From assembly GCA_015061945.1 (NCBI GenBank), contig SUVP01000003.1:248001-312000 (forward strand): 64,000 nt of DNA. Direction: 5' to 3'. Below the pieces are notes generated by a model that saw only the letters and a list, made by a program, of their open reading frames with translations, made no database searches and had not been told where the DNA came from. Source of the DNA: Opitutales bacterium (GTDB lineage: Bacteria > Verrucomicrobiota > Verrucomicrobiia > Opitutales > Intestinicryptomonadaceae). Numbering within the stretch: the first letter of the stretch is position 1; each line of letters starts with the position of its first letter. Below are positions 8,685-16,925 of this stretch, piece by piece. Position numbers and translations under genes: made by a program.

Positions 8685-10094
8685 ATGAAAACTAAATTAT
8701 ATTCTATATTGGTCGGTGGGTTATTATTTGTTTCAACGCTTTTTGCTCAAAGCAAAGTTATAACATATCCAGCTCCTATAACTGAGAAAATCTCATCTTT
8801 GTACACTCTCACTGTAAACGGAAAGCAGATCGACTTGTACAAAGCGTCATCGCCACTTTTTGAAGGTGGAGAATATTTCTTTGGTTATTTTGATTTTGAA
8901 GGAAAGGTCGATGTTGTTGTTAATATAAAACCGAGAAATTATCCCGATGATAGAAATCCACGCTACAAAACGGAATTGTTATCGAGAACAATCAAGAATG
9001 CAAAAGTCTTGCCCACAAAAGTATCATTTTCAGCCGACAAGCCATTTGATGCTACAGTCCTTTATGAAGAACGTTATATGCCGTTGGTGATTTTCGGGAA
9101 TCCAATCGAAAAAAATAAACCATCGAAAAATGATCCTAATGTAATTTATTTTGGTGCAGGGGTACACGTTCAAGACGAAGTGCAAATTAAAGAAGGTCAA
9201 ACATTGTATCTTGAAGGCGGAGCTGTTTTGAAGTCAAAAATCAAAGGCAGTGGTAATAACATCAGCATACGTGGACGAGGTATTGTCAGTGGAGACCTTA
9301 TTCAACGCAGAAAAATTCCACAATTAGTCTATTTGCGAAAATGTGAAAATCTTTATATCGAAGGCGTTATCTTTAAAGATTCTCCTCACTGGACTTTCAC
9401 AATGCAAGATTGCAACAAGGTTGAAATCGACAATATGAAAATTTGTTGTTCGCGTATGATTAACGACGACGCAATCGATATTTGCAATACATCAAATTTA
9501 ACACTTCGCAACGTGTTTGCGAGAGCTCAAGACGATATTATCGCAATAAAGGGTTTCACTGGCTTGCCATGTGAAAATATACTCATCGAGGATTCAACAT
9601 TTTGGACAGATCGTGCAAACGTGTTCCGTATCGGCTATGAATGTAAGGCAGAAGCGATGCGAAATATAAAAGTTCGCAATATATTTGTTCCATACTATTC
9701 ATCGAACTATCGCGGACCCGAAGAATACTGGGCAAAGGGCATTATTTGGCTCCAAGCTACTTGTGATATGCCGATGTTTAATATTCACTTTGAAAACATA
9801 AATATTCGTTCAAATGGCGATAATCAATGCGTGTTGTTGGCAAACCCTCGTGTAGTCAACTGGCGTGATTGTAAGACGGCTGGCAAAGTGTATGATTGCT
9901 CGATTAAAAACTTAAATGTGTGGGGTAAAAAAGGTGGTTTTAAAGGGTTGTTGTATTTTAAAGGGGCAGATGAAACTCGCTCTGTGAAAAATATCACGCT
10001 TGAAAATATAACATACTTTGGTGAAAAAATTGACGCAAAATATCCACACTTCCAAGATACAAAGCACTACACGTCTGGGGTATCGATAAAGTAA
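8685..10094 (+). CDS. Exported GH28-like right-handed beta-helix glycosidase
   Basis: About 469 residues. The start MKTKLYSILVGGLLFVSTLFAQ is a clear signal peptide. An N-terminal beta-sandwich of about 130 residues is followed by a parallel beta-helix (ISIRGRGIVSGD, LYIEGVIFKDSP, VEIDNMKIC, LTLRNVFARAQDD). The segments NDDAIDI and AQDDIIAIKG supply the clustered Asp residues of GH28 and GH49-type active sites. GH28 enzymes hydrolyse galacturonan-type or related glycosidic bonds by inversion, but the true substrate cannot be read from sequence. I chose the ATG at 8685 because it begins the signal peptide. It is monocistronic, between guaB and a bidirectional terminator. Confidence 0.78.
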   Translation: MKTKLYSILVGGLLFVSTLFAQSKVITYPAPITEKISSLYTLTVNGKQIDLYKASSPLFEGGEYFFGYFDFEGKVDVVVNIKPRNYPDDRNPRYKTELLSRTIKNAKVLPTKVSFSADKPFDATVLYEERYMPLVIFGNPIEKNKPSKNDPNVIYFGAGVHVQDEVQIKEGQTLYLEGGAVLKSKIKGSGNNISIRGRGIVSGDLIQRRKIPQLVYLRKCENLYIEGVIFKDSPHWTFTMQDCNKVEIDNMKICCSRMINDDAIDICNTSNLTLRNVFARAQDDIIAIKGFTGLPCENILIEDSTFWTDRANVFRIGYECKAEAMRNIKVRNIFVPYYSSNYRGPEEYWAKGIIWLQATCDMPMFNIHFENINIRSNGDNQCVLLANPRVVNWRDCKTAGKVYDCSIKNLNVWGKKGGFKGLLYFKGADETRSVKNITLENITYFGEKIDAKYPHFQDTKHYTSGVSIK

Positions 10095-10103
10095 GGATAA
10101 CAC

Positions 10104-10137
10104 AAAAAAAGCATTCCAAATGGAATGCTTTTTTTTG
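10104..10137. terminator. Bidirectional terminator
   Basis: GCATTCC and GGAATGC pair around AAAT, flanked by A-rich and T8 tracts. It serves the GH28-like gene and the convergent PEP-CTERM gene. Confidence 0.88.
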
Positions 10138-10150
10138 CGATGTTTAAATA

Positions 10151-11089
10151 TTATTTTCTTCTGCGATAAATAACAAGTCCAAGAGCGAGGCTACCTAAAA
10201 TCATTGCCCATTCTGCTGGTTCAGGAACTGCAACTAATGCAGAATCATAAACCCAATATCCCGATACGCCGTTATTTATACCAGATTCAAGTATGATTGA
10301 TTCAAACGCTACGTCTTTCCCGTCAACCAAATTGTAAAAAGAGTATGTTTGGTTTCTAACCGCCGAATTTGATGGATCTGTAAATGTTACATAAAGTTTT
10401 GTATCATTTTCTGTCAATGAGAATACACTATGATTTCCTGTTTCAAGAAAGAAACTACGAGTATCAAAGTTTTCAAGTGTAAATGATGCCGATGTATTAT
10501 TTACAGCTCCGTTTATATAAGTGTCGCTAATAGTCAAAATAGCATCATTTCCAGCTTCTTTTTTGAAAGTGAGCTTTGAATCTGCTCTCATATCGGCAAC
10601 AAAACCTTGAGAAGCATTCAATTTGACAATTCCATTTTTTGTAACAGGACAAATAAACGCATGTTTGTAAGAGGAACCAATCATTCCAGCGATACCATTT
10701 TCTTGATTGATTGTCAAAGTTCCACTTTGCATACCTATTTTACCATTTTGTACATATCCACCTTCTTCAACAATTAAGTTGCCTTGGCTAAGAACAAAAT
10801 TATCTGCTGTACTTGAGTACACACCGATTGATGTTGGTGCAATTAATTTTCCACCATTTGCAACAATTACCGAAGAATTATAATTGATAGACAACGCATA
10901 TTGTACGTTTGTATCGAAAGAGAGTGTTCCGTTAACTGTAAGTGTTGATGTCTTTGCAAACTCACACTTCGATGTAACATTTTCCGTTTCTCCTGCTTTT
11001 ACTGTATAATCAGAATCAATTGCTGTGGGAAATGCAAATGATGTAGATGTCAATGATGCTAAAAATATTGAAGTTATTATCTTTTTCAT
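10151..11089 (-). CDS. PEP-CTERM sorted autotransporter-like surface protein
   Basis: The 312-residue protein has a signal peptide (MKKIITSIFLASLTSTSFAF), a beta-rich passenger with repeating strand-turn segments (LTVNGTLSF, VVANGGKL, LIVEEGGYV, LTINQENG), and the C-terminal tail VPEPAEWAMILGSLALG followed by a short helix and YRRRK. This is a textbook PEP-CTERM sorting signal, recognised by exosortase for surface or matrix anchoring. No exosortase gene lies in this window. The passenger resembles autotransporter-repeat proteins common in Verrucomicrobiota. Its role (adhesion, matrix) is unknown. It stands alone, with a 186-base spacer before hppA. Confidence 0.85.
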   Translation of the reverse strand: MKKIITSIFLASLTSTSFAFPTAIDSDYTVKAGETENVTSKCEFAKTSTLTVNGTLSFDTNVQYALSINYNSSVIVANGGKLIAPTSIGVYSSTADNFVLSQGNLIVEEGGYVQNGKIGMQSGTLTINQENGIAGMIGSSYKHAFICPVTKNGIVKLNASQGFVADMRADSKLTFKKEAGNDAILTISDTYINGAVNNTSASFTLENFDTRSFFLETGNHSVFSLTENDTKLYVTFTDPSNSAVRNQTYSFYNLVDGKDVAFESIILESGINNGVSGYWVYDSALVAVPEPAEWAMILGSLALGLVIYRRRK

Positions 11090-11275
11090 AGAGATATTAT
11101 AGAAATTTAAATGCTAAATTTAGTCAAGGATTTTATGTAAGAAAAATATTCAAAAAAAGAGTGGATATTTTAAAATATATCGCCAATATGTTATTTCGTG
11201 CGAATTTTTGTTTCTGCAATTTTGGATTTTTGCTGATTCAAATTTTTGACACAAAATTTTTACTATCGCAGCAGT

Positions 11276-13549
11276 ATGAATACAGAGTATATAAATATCT
11301 TGGCGACCGCTACAAGTGGAACGTCAACATCTATTAATCCGGTTTTCTGGCTCGTTCCAGTTGCCTCTATGATCGCACTTATCTTCGCATTCAAGTTCTA
11401 TTGCGGAATGAAAAAAGAAGATGAAGGTACAGATGTGATGAAAAAGATTGCTGGACACGTCCGTCAAGGTGCTCTCGCATATCTTAAGCAACAATACAAG
11501 ATTGTGGGCGTAGTGTTTGCTCTCTTGTTTGTGTTCTTCGCATTCCTTGCGTACGGACTTAATGTACAAAACGAATGGGTGCCATTTGCGTTTATCACAG
11601 GTGGTTTCTTTTCGGGGTTGGCTGGTTTCTTCGGAATGAAGACTGCAACGTACGCATCTAATCGTGCAGCTTACGCAGCGAAGAACTCGCTCGACCACGG
11701 GTTGCGTGTTGCATTCCGTTCAGGTGCAGTTATGGGCTTAGTCGTCGTAGGTTTGGCTCTCTTGGATATTTCAATTTGGTTCTTGGTTCTCAATTATTTT
11801 ATCGATGGAATGGACCAAGCACATAAGATGGTTATCATCACAACTACTATGTTGACTTTCGGTATGGGTGCAAGTTTGCAAGCACTCTTTGCTCGTGTAG
11901 GTGGTGGTATTTTCACAAAGGCAGCAGACGTTGGTGCTGACCTCGTAGGTAAGGTAGAAGCAGGTATCCCTGAAGACGACCCACGCAATCCAGCTACTAT
12001 TGCAGATAACGTTGGCGATAACGTCGGCGACGTTGCTGGTATGGGGGCAGACCTTTACGAATCTTATTGCGGTTCGATTCTCGCAACTGCAGCACTCGGT
12101 GCAGCCGCATATATGACAACTCCAGTTATGCAGATGAAAGCAGTTTTGGCACCAATGGTTATCGGTGCAATCGGTGTAGCACTTTCGATTATCGGCATCT
12201 ACTTCGTACGTGTAAAAGCTGGTGCAAGTAGCAAAGAACTTTTAGGTGCACTCTCAAAAGGCGTAAACGTAAGCTCGGTTTTGATTGCACTCGTATCGGC
12301 TGGAATCCTCTATTTCTTGGGTCTCGAAAATTGGCTCGGCAACTGGGGCTCGATTATGGTCGGTTTGGGAACTGGTATTTTCATCGGTAAGATTACAGAA
12401 TACTACACATCTGAAGCATACTCGCCTACAAAGGATATTGCTTCGCAAGCAAAGACAGGTCCGGCAACTGTTATTATTGCAGGTATGGGTACTGGTATGA
12501 TTTCTACATTCTATCCAGTTATCGCTATTGTTGTCGGTACTGCATTGGCATACATTTTCTCGGCTGGTGGCGACTTTGCAAATCTTTCACAAGGCTTGTA
12601 TGGTATCGGTATTGCAGCTGTCGGTATGCTCTCGACACTCGGTATCACTTTGGCTACTGACGCATACGGACCTATTGCCGATAACGCTGGCGGAAATGCT
12701 GAAATGGCTGGCTTGGGCAAAGAAGTTCGCCAACGCACTGATATGCTCGACTCGCTCGGCAACACTACAGCAGCAACAGGTAAGGGCTTTGCTATCGGTT
12801 CAGCAGCACTCACTGCTTTGGCTCTCTTGGCTTCGTATGTTGAAGAATTGCGTATCGGATTGGTTCGTATCAAGGGCAATGCAAATATCACAGATTATGC
12901 AAAGGATGCAATCGACGGCTTGACAAAGCTCGGTGGTTCGCTCGAAACAGCAAGCTTGGTTGACTTTATGAATGTATATCAAGTCAATTTGATGAATCCA
13001 AAAGTATTGCTTGGTATGTTTGTCGGCTCGATGATGTCTTTCCTTTTCTGTGGTCTTACAATGAATGCAGTAGGTAGAGCAGCAAACCAAATGGTAAACG
13101 AAGTACGCCGTCAATTCCGTGAAAATACTGGGATTATGGAAGGTAAATCTGACCCTGATTACGCACGTTGCGTTGAAATCTCGACAAAGGCAGCACAAAA
13201 AGAAATGCTATTCCCATCGCTTTTGGCAGTGGCAGCTCCAGTCGTTATGGGCTTGCTCTTTGGTGTAACTGGTGTTCTCGGATTGCTCGGTGGCTCACTC
13301 GCGTCGGGCTTTGTTCTCGCAGTATTTATGGCAAATAGTGGTGGTGCATGGGACAACGCTAAAAAATATATCGAACAAGGTAATTTTGGCGGTAAAGGTT
13401 CAGACGCTCACAAGGCTGCTGTTATCGGCGATACAGTTGGCGACCCATTCAAAGATACATCAGGTCCATCTTTGAACATTCTCATTAAATTGATGAGTAT
13501 GGTTGCTATCGTTATGGCAGGCTTTACAGTCAGCTACTCATTGTTCTAA
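11276..13549 (+). CDS. hppA: Membrane-bound cation-translocating pyrophosphatase
   Basis: About 757 residues with roughly 16 membrane helices. The substrate-binding signature [18 protein letters not shown] is near residue 219 and is followed by [25 protein letters not shown]. The C-terminal mirror site reads [17 protein letters not shown]. It hydrolyses pyrophosphate and pumps H+, Na+ or both. At the position that separates potassium-dependent from independent enzymes, the sequence [10 protein letters not shown] (near 495) has Ala rather than Lys, which points to a K+-dependent type. Na+ versus H+ transport cannot be decided by eye. The ATG at 11276 was preferred to an in-frame TTG at 11246. 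It is monocistronic. Confidence 0.96.
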   Translation: MNTEYINILATATSGTSTSINPVFWLVPVASMIALIFAFKFYCGMKKEDEGTDVMKKIAGHVRQGALAYLKQQYKIVGVVFALLFVFFAFLAYGLNVQNEWVPFAFITGGFFSGLAGFFGMKTATYASNRAAYAAKNSLDHGLRVAFRSGAVMGLVVVGLALLDISIWFLVLNYFIDGMDQAHKMVIITTTMLTFGMGASLQALFARVGGGIFTKAADVGADLVGKVEAGIPEDDPRNPATIADNVGDNVGDVAGMGADLYESYCGSILATAALGAAAYMTTPVMQMKAVLAPMVIGAIGVALSIIGIYFVRVKAGASSKELLGALSKGVNVSSVLIALVSAGILYFLGLENWLGNWGSIMVGLGTGIFIGKITEYYTSEAYSPTKDIASQAKTGPATVIIAGMGTGMISTFYPVIAIVVGTALAYIFSAGGDFANLSQGLYGIGIAAVGMLSTLGITLATDAYGPIADNAGGNAEMAGLGKEVRQRTDMLDSLGNTTAATGKGFAIGSAALTALALLASYVEELRIGLVRIKGNANITDYAKDAIDGLTKLGGSLETASLVDFMNVYQVNLMNPKVLLGMFVGSMMSFLFCGLTMNAVGRAANQMVNEVRRQFRENTGIMEGKSDPDYARCVEISTKAAQKEMLFPSLLAVAAPVVMGLLFGVTGVLGLLGGSLASGFVLAVFMANSGGAWDNAKKYIEQGNFGGKGSDAHKAAVIGDTVGDPFKDTSGPSLNILIKLMSMVAIVMAGFTVSYSLF

Positions 13550-13574
13550 TCCCGACAATAGCTTATTTTTGGGG

Positions 13575-13612
13575 AGCTTGCGGAAGATGTCTTTCGCAAG
13601 CTTTTTGTTTTT
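13575..13612 (+). terminator. Intrinsic terminator after hppA
   Basis: AGCTTGCGGAAG pairs with CTTTCGCAAGCT around ATGT, with one G-U pair, and is followed by T-rich sequence. Confidence 0.88.
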
Positions 13613-13653
13613 TGTTGTTGACTTATTTATTGTTGAAATTTTACTTCTGAATT

Positions 13654-13678
13654 GTTCGCGGGAGGTTTGATTGCGAAC
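13654..13678 (+). repeat. Inverted repeat in the GH16 leader
   Basis: GTTCGC at 13654-13659 and GCGAAC at 13673-13678 flank a 13-base loop containing GGGAGG, 26 bases before the GH16 start codon. It could be an operator or a leader hairpin. Nothing else in the window matches it. Confidence 0.4.
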
Positions 13679-13703
13679 ACTAACAATTAAAATCTAAAAA
13701 AAT

Positions 13704-14594
13704 ATGATAAAGATAATTGCTCTATTGACTCTATGCTCAATCAGTTTTGGTTGTGCGTCAACTGCTCCTAAAAAATGTACAACTCCACCAAAGCCAGATG
13801 CTCCAGCAGGGCTTCTGCAAGGCGAGTACAAATTGAATCCAACCTTTAGCGATGAATTTGAAAATGGTTATGATGCATCGCGTTGGAATAAATTTTATAA
13901 AAATTGGGACGGGCGTATCGGAATGTTCCACTTTGCCCAAAAAAATGTAGATGTACGCGATGGGAAACTTGTTTTGACAGCTCGTGCAGAAGACCCTGCA
14001 AAAGTAGATCCAAAGCTTGTTGCAGAAGGTAAGGGTAGATATTCTACTGCTATTTCCCGTAGTAAAACTCGTGTACATTACGGATATTTTGAAGTTAAAT
14101 TTAAGTCGATGAACGCTTGTGTTTGCAACGCATTTTGGCTCAATGACCCACTCGATCCACCAAAAAAATATCGCCCTGGAGATAAGATTGAAGAAATCGA
14201 TATTTTTGAAGTTTTCGGAAAGTGCAATAAAAAGCCAAAGAAACCAAATGATCCGCCAATAGATAGAACATATTTCACAACAACACACGTCGCAGATACG
14301 CCATATGTAGAATCAAAAGTTTGGTTGGGTAGAGAAGTGGAAGGCAAGAAACTTCGCGTGAATGAATCGTTCTCTGAACGTTATCACACTGGTGGATTGT
14401 TGTGGACACCTGAAAAACTAATTTGGATTCTCGACGGCAAAGTTGTCGATGAACGTCCAAATAAATCATTCCATCGCCCAATGTATCTCAATATAAATTG
14501 CGAGGTTATGATTCCATGGGGTGGCGAGCCAGACCACAAAGATTTGCCTGCTGAATTCAAAATTGAATATGTCAGAGTGTGGCAGAAAAAATAG
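13704..14594 (+). CDS. GH16 beta-agarase/porphyranase-like lipoprotein
   Basis: The 296-residue protein begins with a lipoprotein signal peptide (CSISFGCAS, lipobox Cys about residue 17). Next comes a GH16 jelly roll from about residue 45 (LNPTFSDEFENGYDASRWN). The catalytic motif EIDIFE puts the nucleophile at Glu164, the helper at Asp166 and the acid/base at Glu169. The preceding NAFWLNDP resembles the agarase and porphyranase branch of GH16 rather than laminarinases. Such enzymes cut beta-1,4 galactose links in agar-type galactans. The subfamily call is by eye. It is probably anchored to the outer membrane. The gene is monocistronic with a strong terminator. Confidence 0.85.
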   Translation: MIKIIALLTLCSISFGCASTAPKKCTTPPKPDAPAGLLQGEYKLNPTFSDEFENGYDASRWNKFYKNWDGRIGMFHFAQKNVDVRDGKLVLTARAEDPAKVDPKLVAEGKGRYSTAISRSKTRVHYGYFEVKFKSMNACVCNAFWLNDPLDPPKKYRPGDKIEEIDIFEVFGKCNKKPKKPNDPPIDRTYFTTTHVADTPYVESKVWLGREVEGKKLRVNESFSERYHTGGLLWTPEKLIWILDGKVVDERPNKSFHRPMYLNINCEVMIPWGGEPDHKDLPAEFKIEYVRVWQKK

Positions 14595-14608
14595 TTAGTA
14601 TGTCTTAC

Positions 14609-14644
14609 AAAAAAAACGACCTCTTACAAGAGGTCGTTTTTTTT
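14609..14644. terminator. Bidirectional terminator
   Basis: CGACCTCT and AGAGGTCG pair around TACA, with A8 before and T8 after. It lies between convergent genes. Confidence 0.92.
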
Positions 14645-14645
14645 A

Positions 14646-15857
14646 TTAGATTTTTTCCAGAGTTGCGACGTTTTCGATGTGTCGTGTCTGTGGGAATAAA
14701 TCGAAAGGTTGTAGCTTGAGAAGTTTGTATCCGTGTGTTGTTAGGAACGCCAAATCTCGAGCTTGCGTGTCAGGTCCACACGAAACATAAACTAATTTTT
14801 TAGGAGAAAACTCGATGAGTTGTTCGAGGAATTTCGTATCGCAACCGGCTCTGGGAGGGTCGATAATCATCGATGTATTTTCGCCTTCAAATTTTTTCGA
14901 GACATCGGCAAAAATAGTTTCAGCCTTGCCAATGAGAAACTCGCAGTTGTCGATATTATTTATTTTCGCATTTGCGTTAGCACAAACGATAGCCTTCGAG
15001 CTAATTTCTACTCCGGCGACTTTCTCGAATTTCTTTGCCGATGCCAACGCAAACACGCCAACACCGCAGTATGCGTCGACAAGATATTTTGTGCCTTGTG
15101 CTTCCGATATTGCGTAGTCGATAAGTTCAGGGAGGATAAATGGATTGTTTTGGAAAAACTCACCAGCACAGAATTGATATGCAATATCACCAACACGTTC
15201 TGTTTGAATAGCGTTGTTATCTTGGCAAACGCCTTCCATACAATCACGTAAAAGCAGAGTTCCTCCACGGCGTGGATTAGAATTTTTGATTCTTGCACGA
15301 GCGTCAGGTAGGGCTTTGTTGATTGCTTGTGATGCAATCGGGCATTGTTCGACATCAACAAGAGTGTTGCGTCTGCCTTGCATAATAAAGCCTACTGGCA
15401 TATTGCCATTGCGTGGACGTTCGTAGTGTGGTGTTAATTTTGAGCGATAACCATATTGCTTTGGGGAAGGATGAGTAGGGCTAACTTCAAAATCAATTCC
15501 GCCAATACGTTTCATTAAATCGGCAACTTGCTTGCGTTTCCATTCGAGCTGTCCAGCGTACGACAAATGTTGATATTGGCAACCTCCGCAGACGCCAAAA
15601 AGAGAGCATTGTGGTTCGACTCGGTCGGGCGACGGACGCACAACTTCGACCAAATCGGCTTCAGAATAATTTTTATGATTTCTGTAAATTCTTGCTTTCA
15701 CACGCTCGCCACCGAGAGCGTAAGGCACCATAACAACCCAGCCATCGATACGTCCGACACCTGAACCGAGATTAGTTAAATCGTCAATTTCAAGTTCGAC
15801 AATTTGATGATATTCAAACGGAGTTGGTACAAAATTCTTTGGAGCTTTTTCCTGCAT
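14646..15857 (-). CDS. 23S rRNA (uracil-5-)-methyltransferase, RlmD/RumA family
   Basis: The 403-residue protein has an N-terminal TRAM domain (IVELEIDDLTNLGSGVGR). A 4Fe-4S cysteine set follows in CSLFGVCGGCQYQH, with a fourth Cys in VDVEQCPIA. The C-terminal half is a Rossmann methyltransferase (VDAYCGVGVFALASA). IIDPPRAGCD and VYVSCGPDTQARD carry the catalytic Cys, where most relatives have SCNP. These enzymes methylate C5 of uridine in 23S rRNA or tRNA using SAM. Whether the target is U1939, U747 or U54 of tRNA is not decidable here. It diverges from the TrmH-family gene across 132 bases. Confidence 0.9.
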   Translation of the reverse strand: MQEKAPKNFVPTPFEYHQIVELEIDDLTNLGSGVGRIDGWVVMVPYALGGERVKARIYRNHKNYSEADLVEVVRPSPDRVEPQCSLFGVCGGCQYQHLSYAGQLEWKRKQVADLMKRIGGIDFEVSPTHPSPKQYGYRSKLTPHYERPRNGNMPVGFIMQGRRNTLVDVEQCPIASQAINKALPDARARIKNSNPRRGGTLLLRDCMEGVCQDNNAIQTERVGDIAYQFCAGEFFQNNPFILPELIDYAISEAQGTKYLVDAYCGVGVFALASAKKFEKVAGVEISSKAIVCANANAKINNIDNCEFLIGKAETIFADVSKKFEGENTSMIIDPPRAGCDTKFLEQLIEFSPKKLVYVSCGPDTQARDLAFLTTHGYKLLKLQPFDLFPQTRHIENVATLEKI

Positions 15858-15989
15858 AATCGATAAAAAAATTTAACACATTATTGTAGAATTTATTTTT
15901 TTGTGCGAACATATTTTTTCAGAAATATTAAATAGATTAAAAAATTCGATTGCGAGAAGTGAGTTTTTTTGTTTTCATTGCGTCTTTAA

Positions 15990-16799
15990 ATGGAAGAAGA
16001 ATTTATACAGAGCAGACAAAATCCACGTGTAAAACTTTTGAGTAAATTGCGTGATAGGTCTGGACGCCGTAAGCTTGGGCTTTTTGTGGTCGAGGGCTTG
16101 CGTGAGCTTTCACGTTGTGTTGAAGCTGTGGGCGTTGAAGAAATTTATTTTTGTCCGGAATTTTTTAAGAGTGCCGAACACTCGCAGTTTATCGATAAAA
16201 TTAGGGCAGAGTGCGAAATCCCCATTTGTAGACTTTCGGAAGGTGCGTTTGAAAAAGTGTCGAATCGAGAAGGTTGCGATGGTCTTTTGGGCGTTGCAAA
16301 ACAATGGGGTTGTCTGCTTTCTGATATCGATTTATCGGCTTATAAAAATCCAACAATTCTGGTTGCCGATTCAATCGAAAAACCTGGTAATTTGGGTGCG
16401 TTAATCCGTAGTGCCGATTCACTCGGAGCAGGTGCGATAATTCTGACAAATTCAGTTAGCGACATTTTTAATCCAGCAGTTGTGAGAGCGTCGCAAGGGG
16501 CAGTATTTTCGGCACAAATTGCGTTATCGACACCACAAGAAGCATCGCAGTGGCTCAAAGAACGAGGAATAAAAACTTTTGGTGCGCACTTGGGAGCATC
16601 AGATTTTCTATGGGATGCAGATATGTCGATTCCGTCGGCAATCGTTGTCGGTAGCGAAAAAGACGGACTTGGCGAAGACTGGAACGCTCTGTTGGATTGC
16701 AAAGTAAAAATCCCAATGAGTGGACTTTCCGATAGTATGAATGTAAATGTCGCAGGTGCGATTTTCTTGTACGAAGCATTGCGTCAAAAGTCAGAATAA
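15990..16799 (+). CDS. TrmH/SpoU-family RNA 2'-O-methyltransferase
   Basis: The 269-residue protein has the N-terminal substrate-binding domain (IQSRQNPRVKLLSKLRDRS, FVVEGLRELSR) and a C-terminal SPOUT knot domain. The knot carries the three motifs: EKPGNLGALIRSADS, IVVGSEKDGLGEDW and IPMSGLSDSMNVNVAGAI. SPOUT enzymes of this group methylate the ribose 2'-OH of rRNA or tRNA with SAM. The exact nucleotide is unknown. The ATG at 15990 begins MEEEFIQS. It appears monocistronic. Confidence 0.92.
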   Translation: MEEEFIQSRQNPRVKLLSKLRDRSGRRKLGLFVVEGLRELSRCVEAVGVEEIYFCPEFFKSAEHSQFIDKIRAECEIPICRLSEGAFEKVSNREGCDGLLGVAKQWGCLLSDIDLSAYKNPTILVADSIEKPGNLGALIRSADSLGAGAIILTNSVSDIFNPAVVRASQGAVFSAQIALSTPQEASQWLKERGIKTFGAHLGASDFLWDADMSIPSAIVVGSEKDGLGEDWNALLDCKVKIPMSGLSDSMNVNVAGAIFLYEALRQKSE

Positions 16800-16809
16800 A
16801 ATATCTGAA

Positions 16810-16849
16810 AAAGTCAAAATTTTACAAGAAACTTGTTTGTAGATTACAA
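16810..16849 (+). promoter_or_regulatory. Conserved 40-base upstream element, copy 1
   Basis: This 40-base block matches the block at 19087-19126 at 32 of 40 positions without gaps. Each holds TACAA twice, 22 bases apart (16823 and 16845 here), about two helical turns, as in sites for AraC-type or similar dimeric activators. It lies about 75-115 bases before the DUF6259-like start codon. Confidence 0.55.
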
Positions 16850-16925
16850 CCAGTTTTTTTTTAATCGTTGCAATCGAATTAGCAATTTGATTAACTATTT
16901 TGCGAAAAACAAATACATTGTATAT

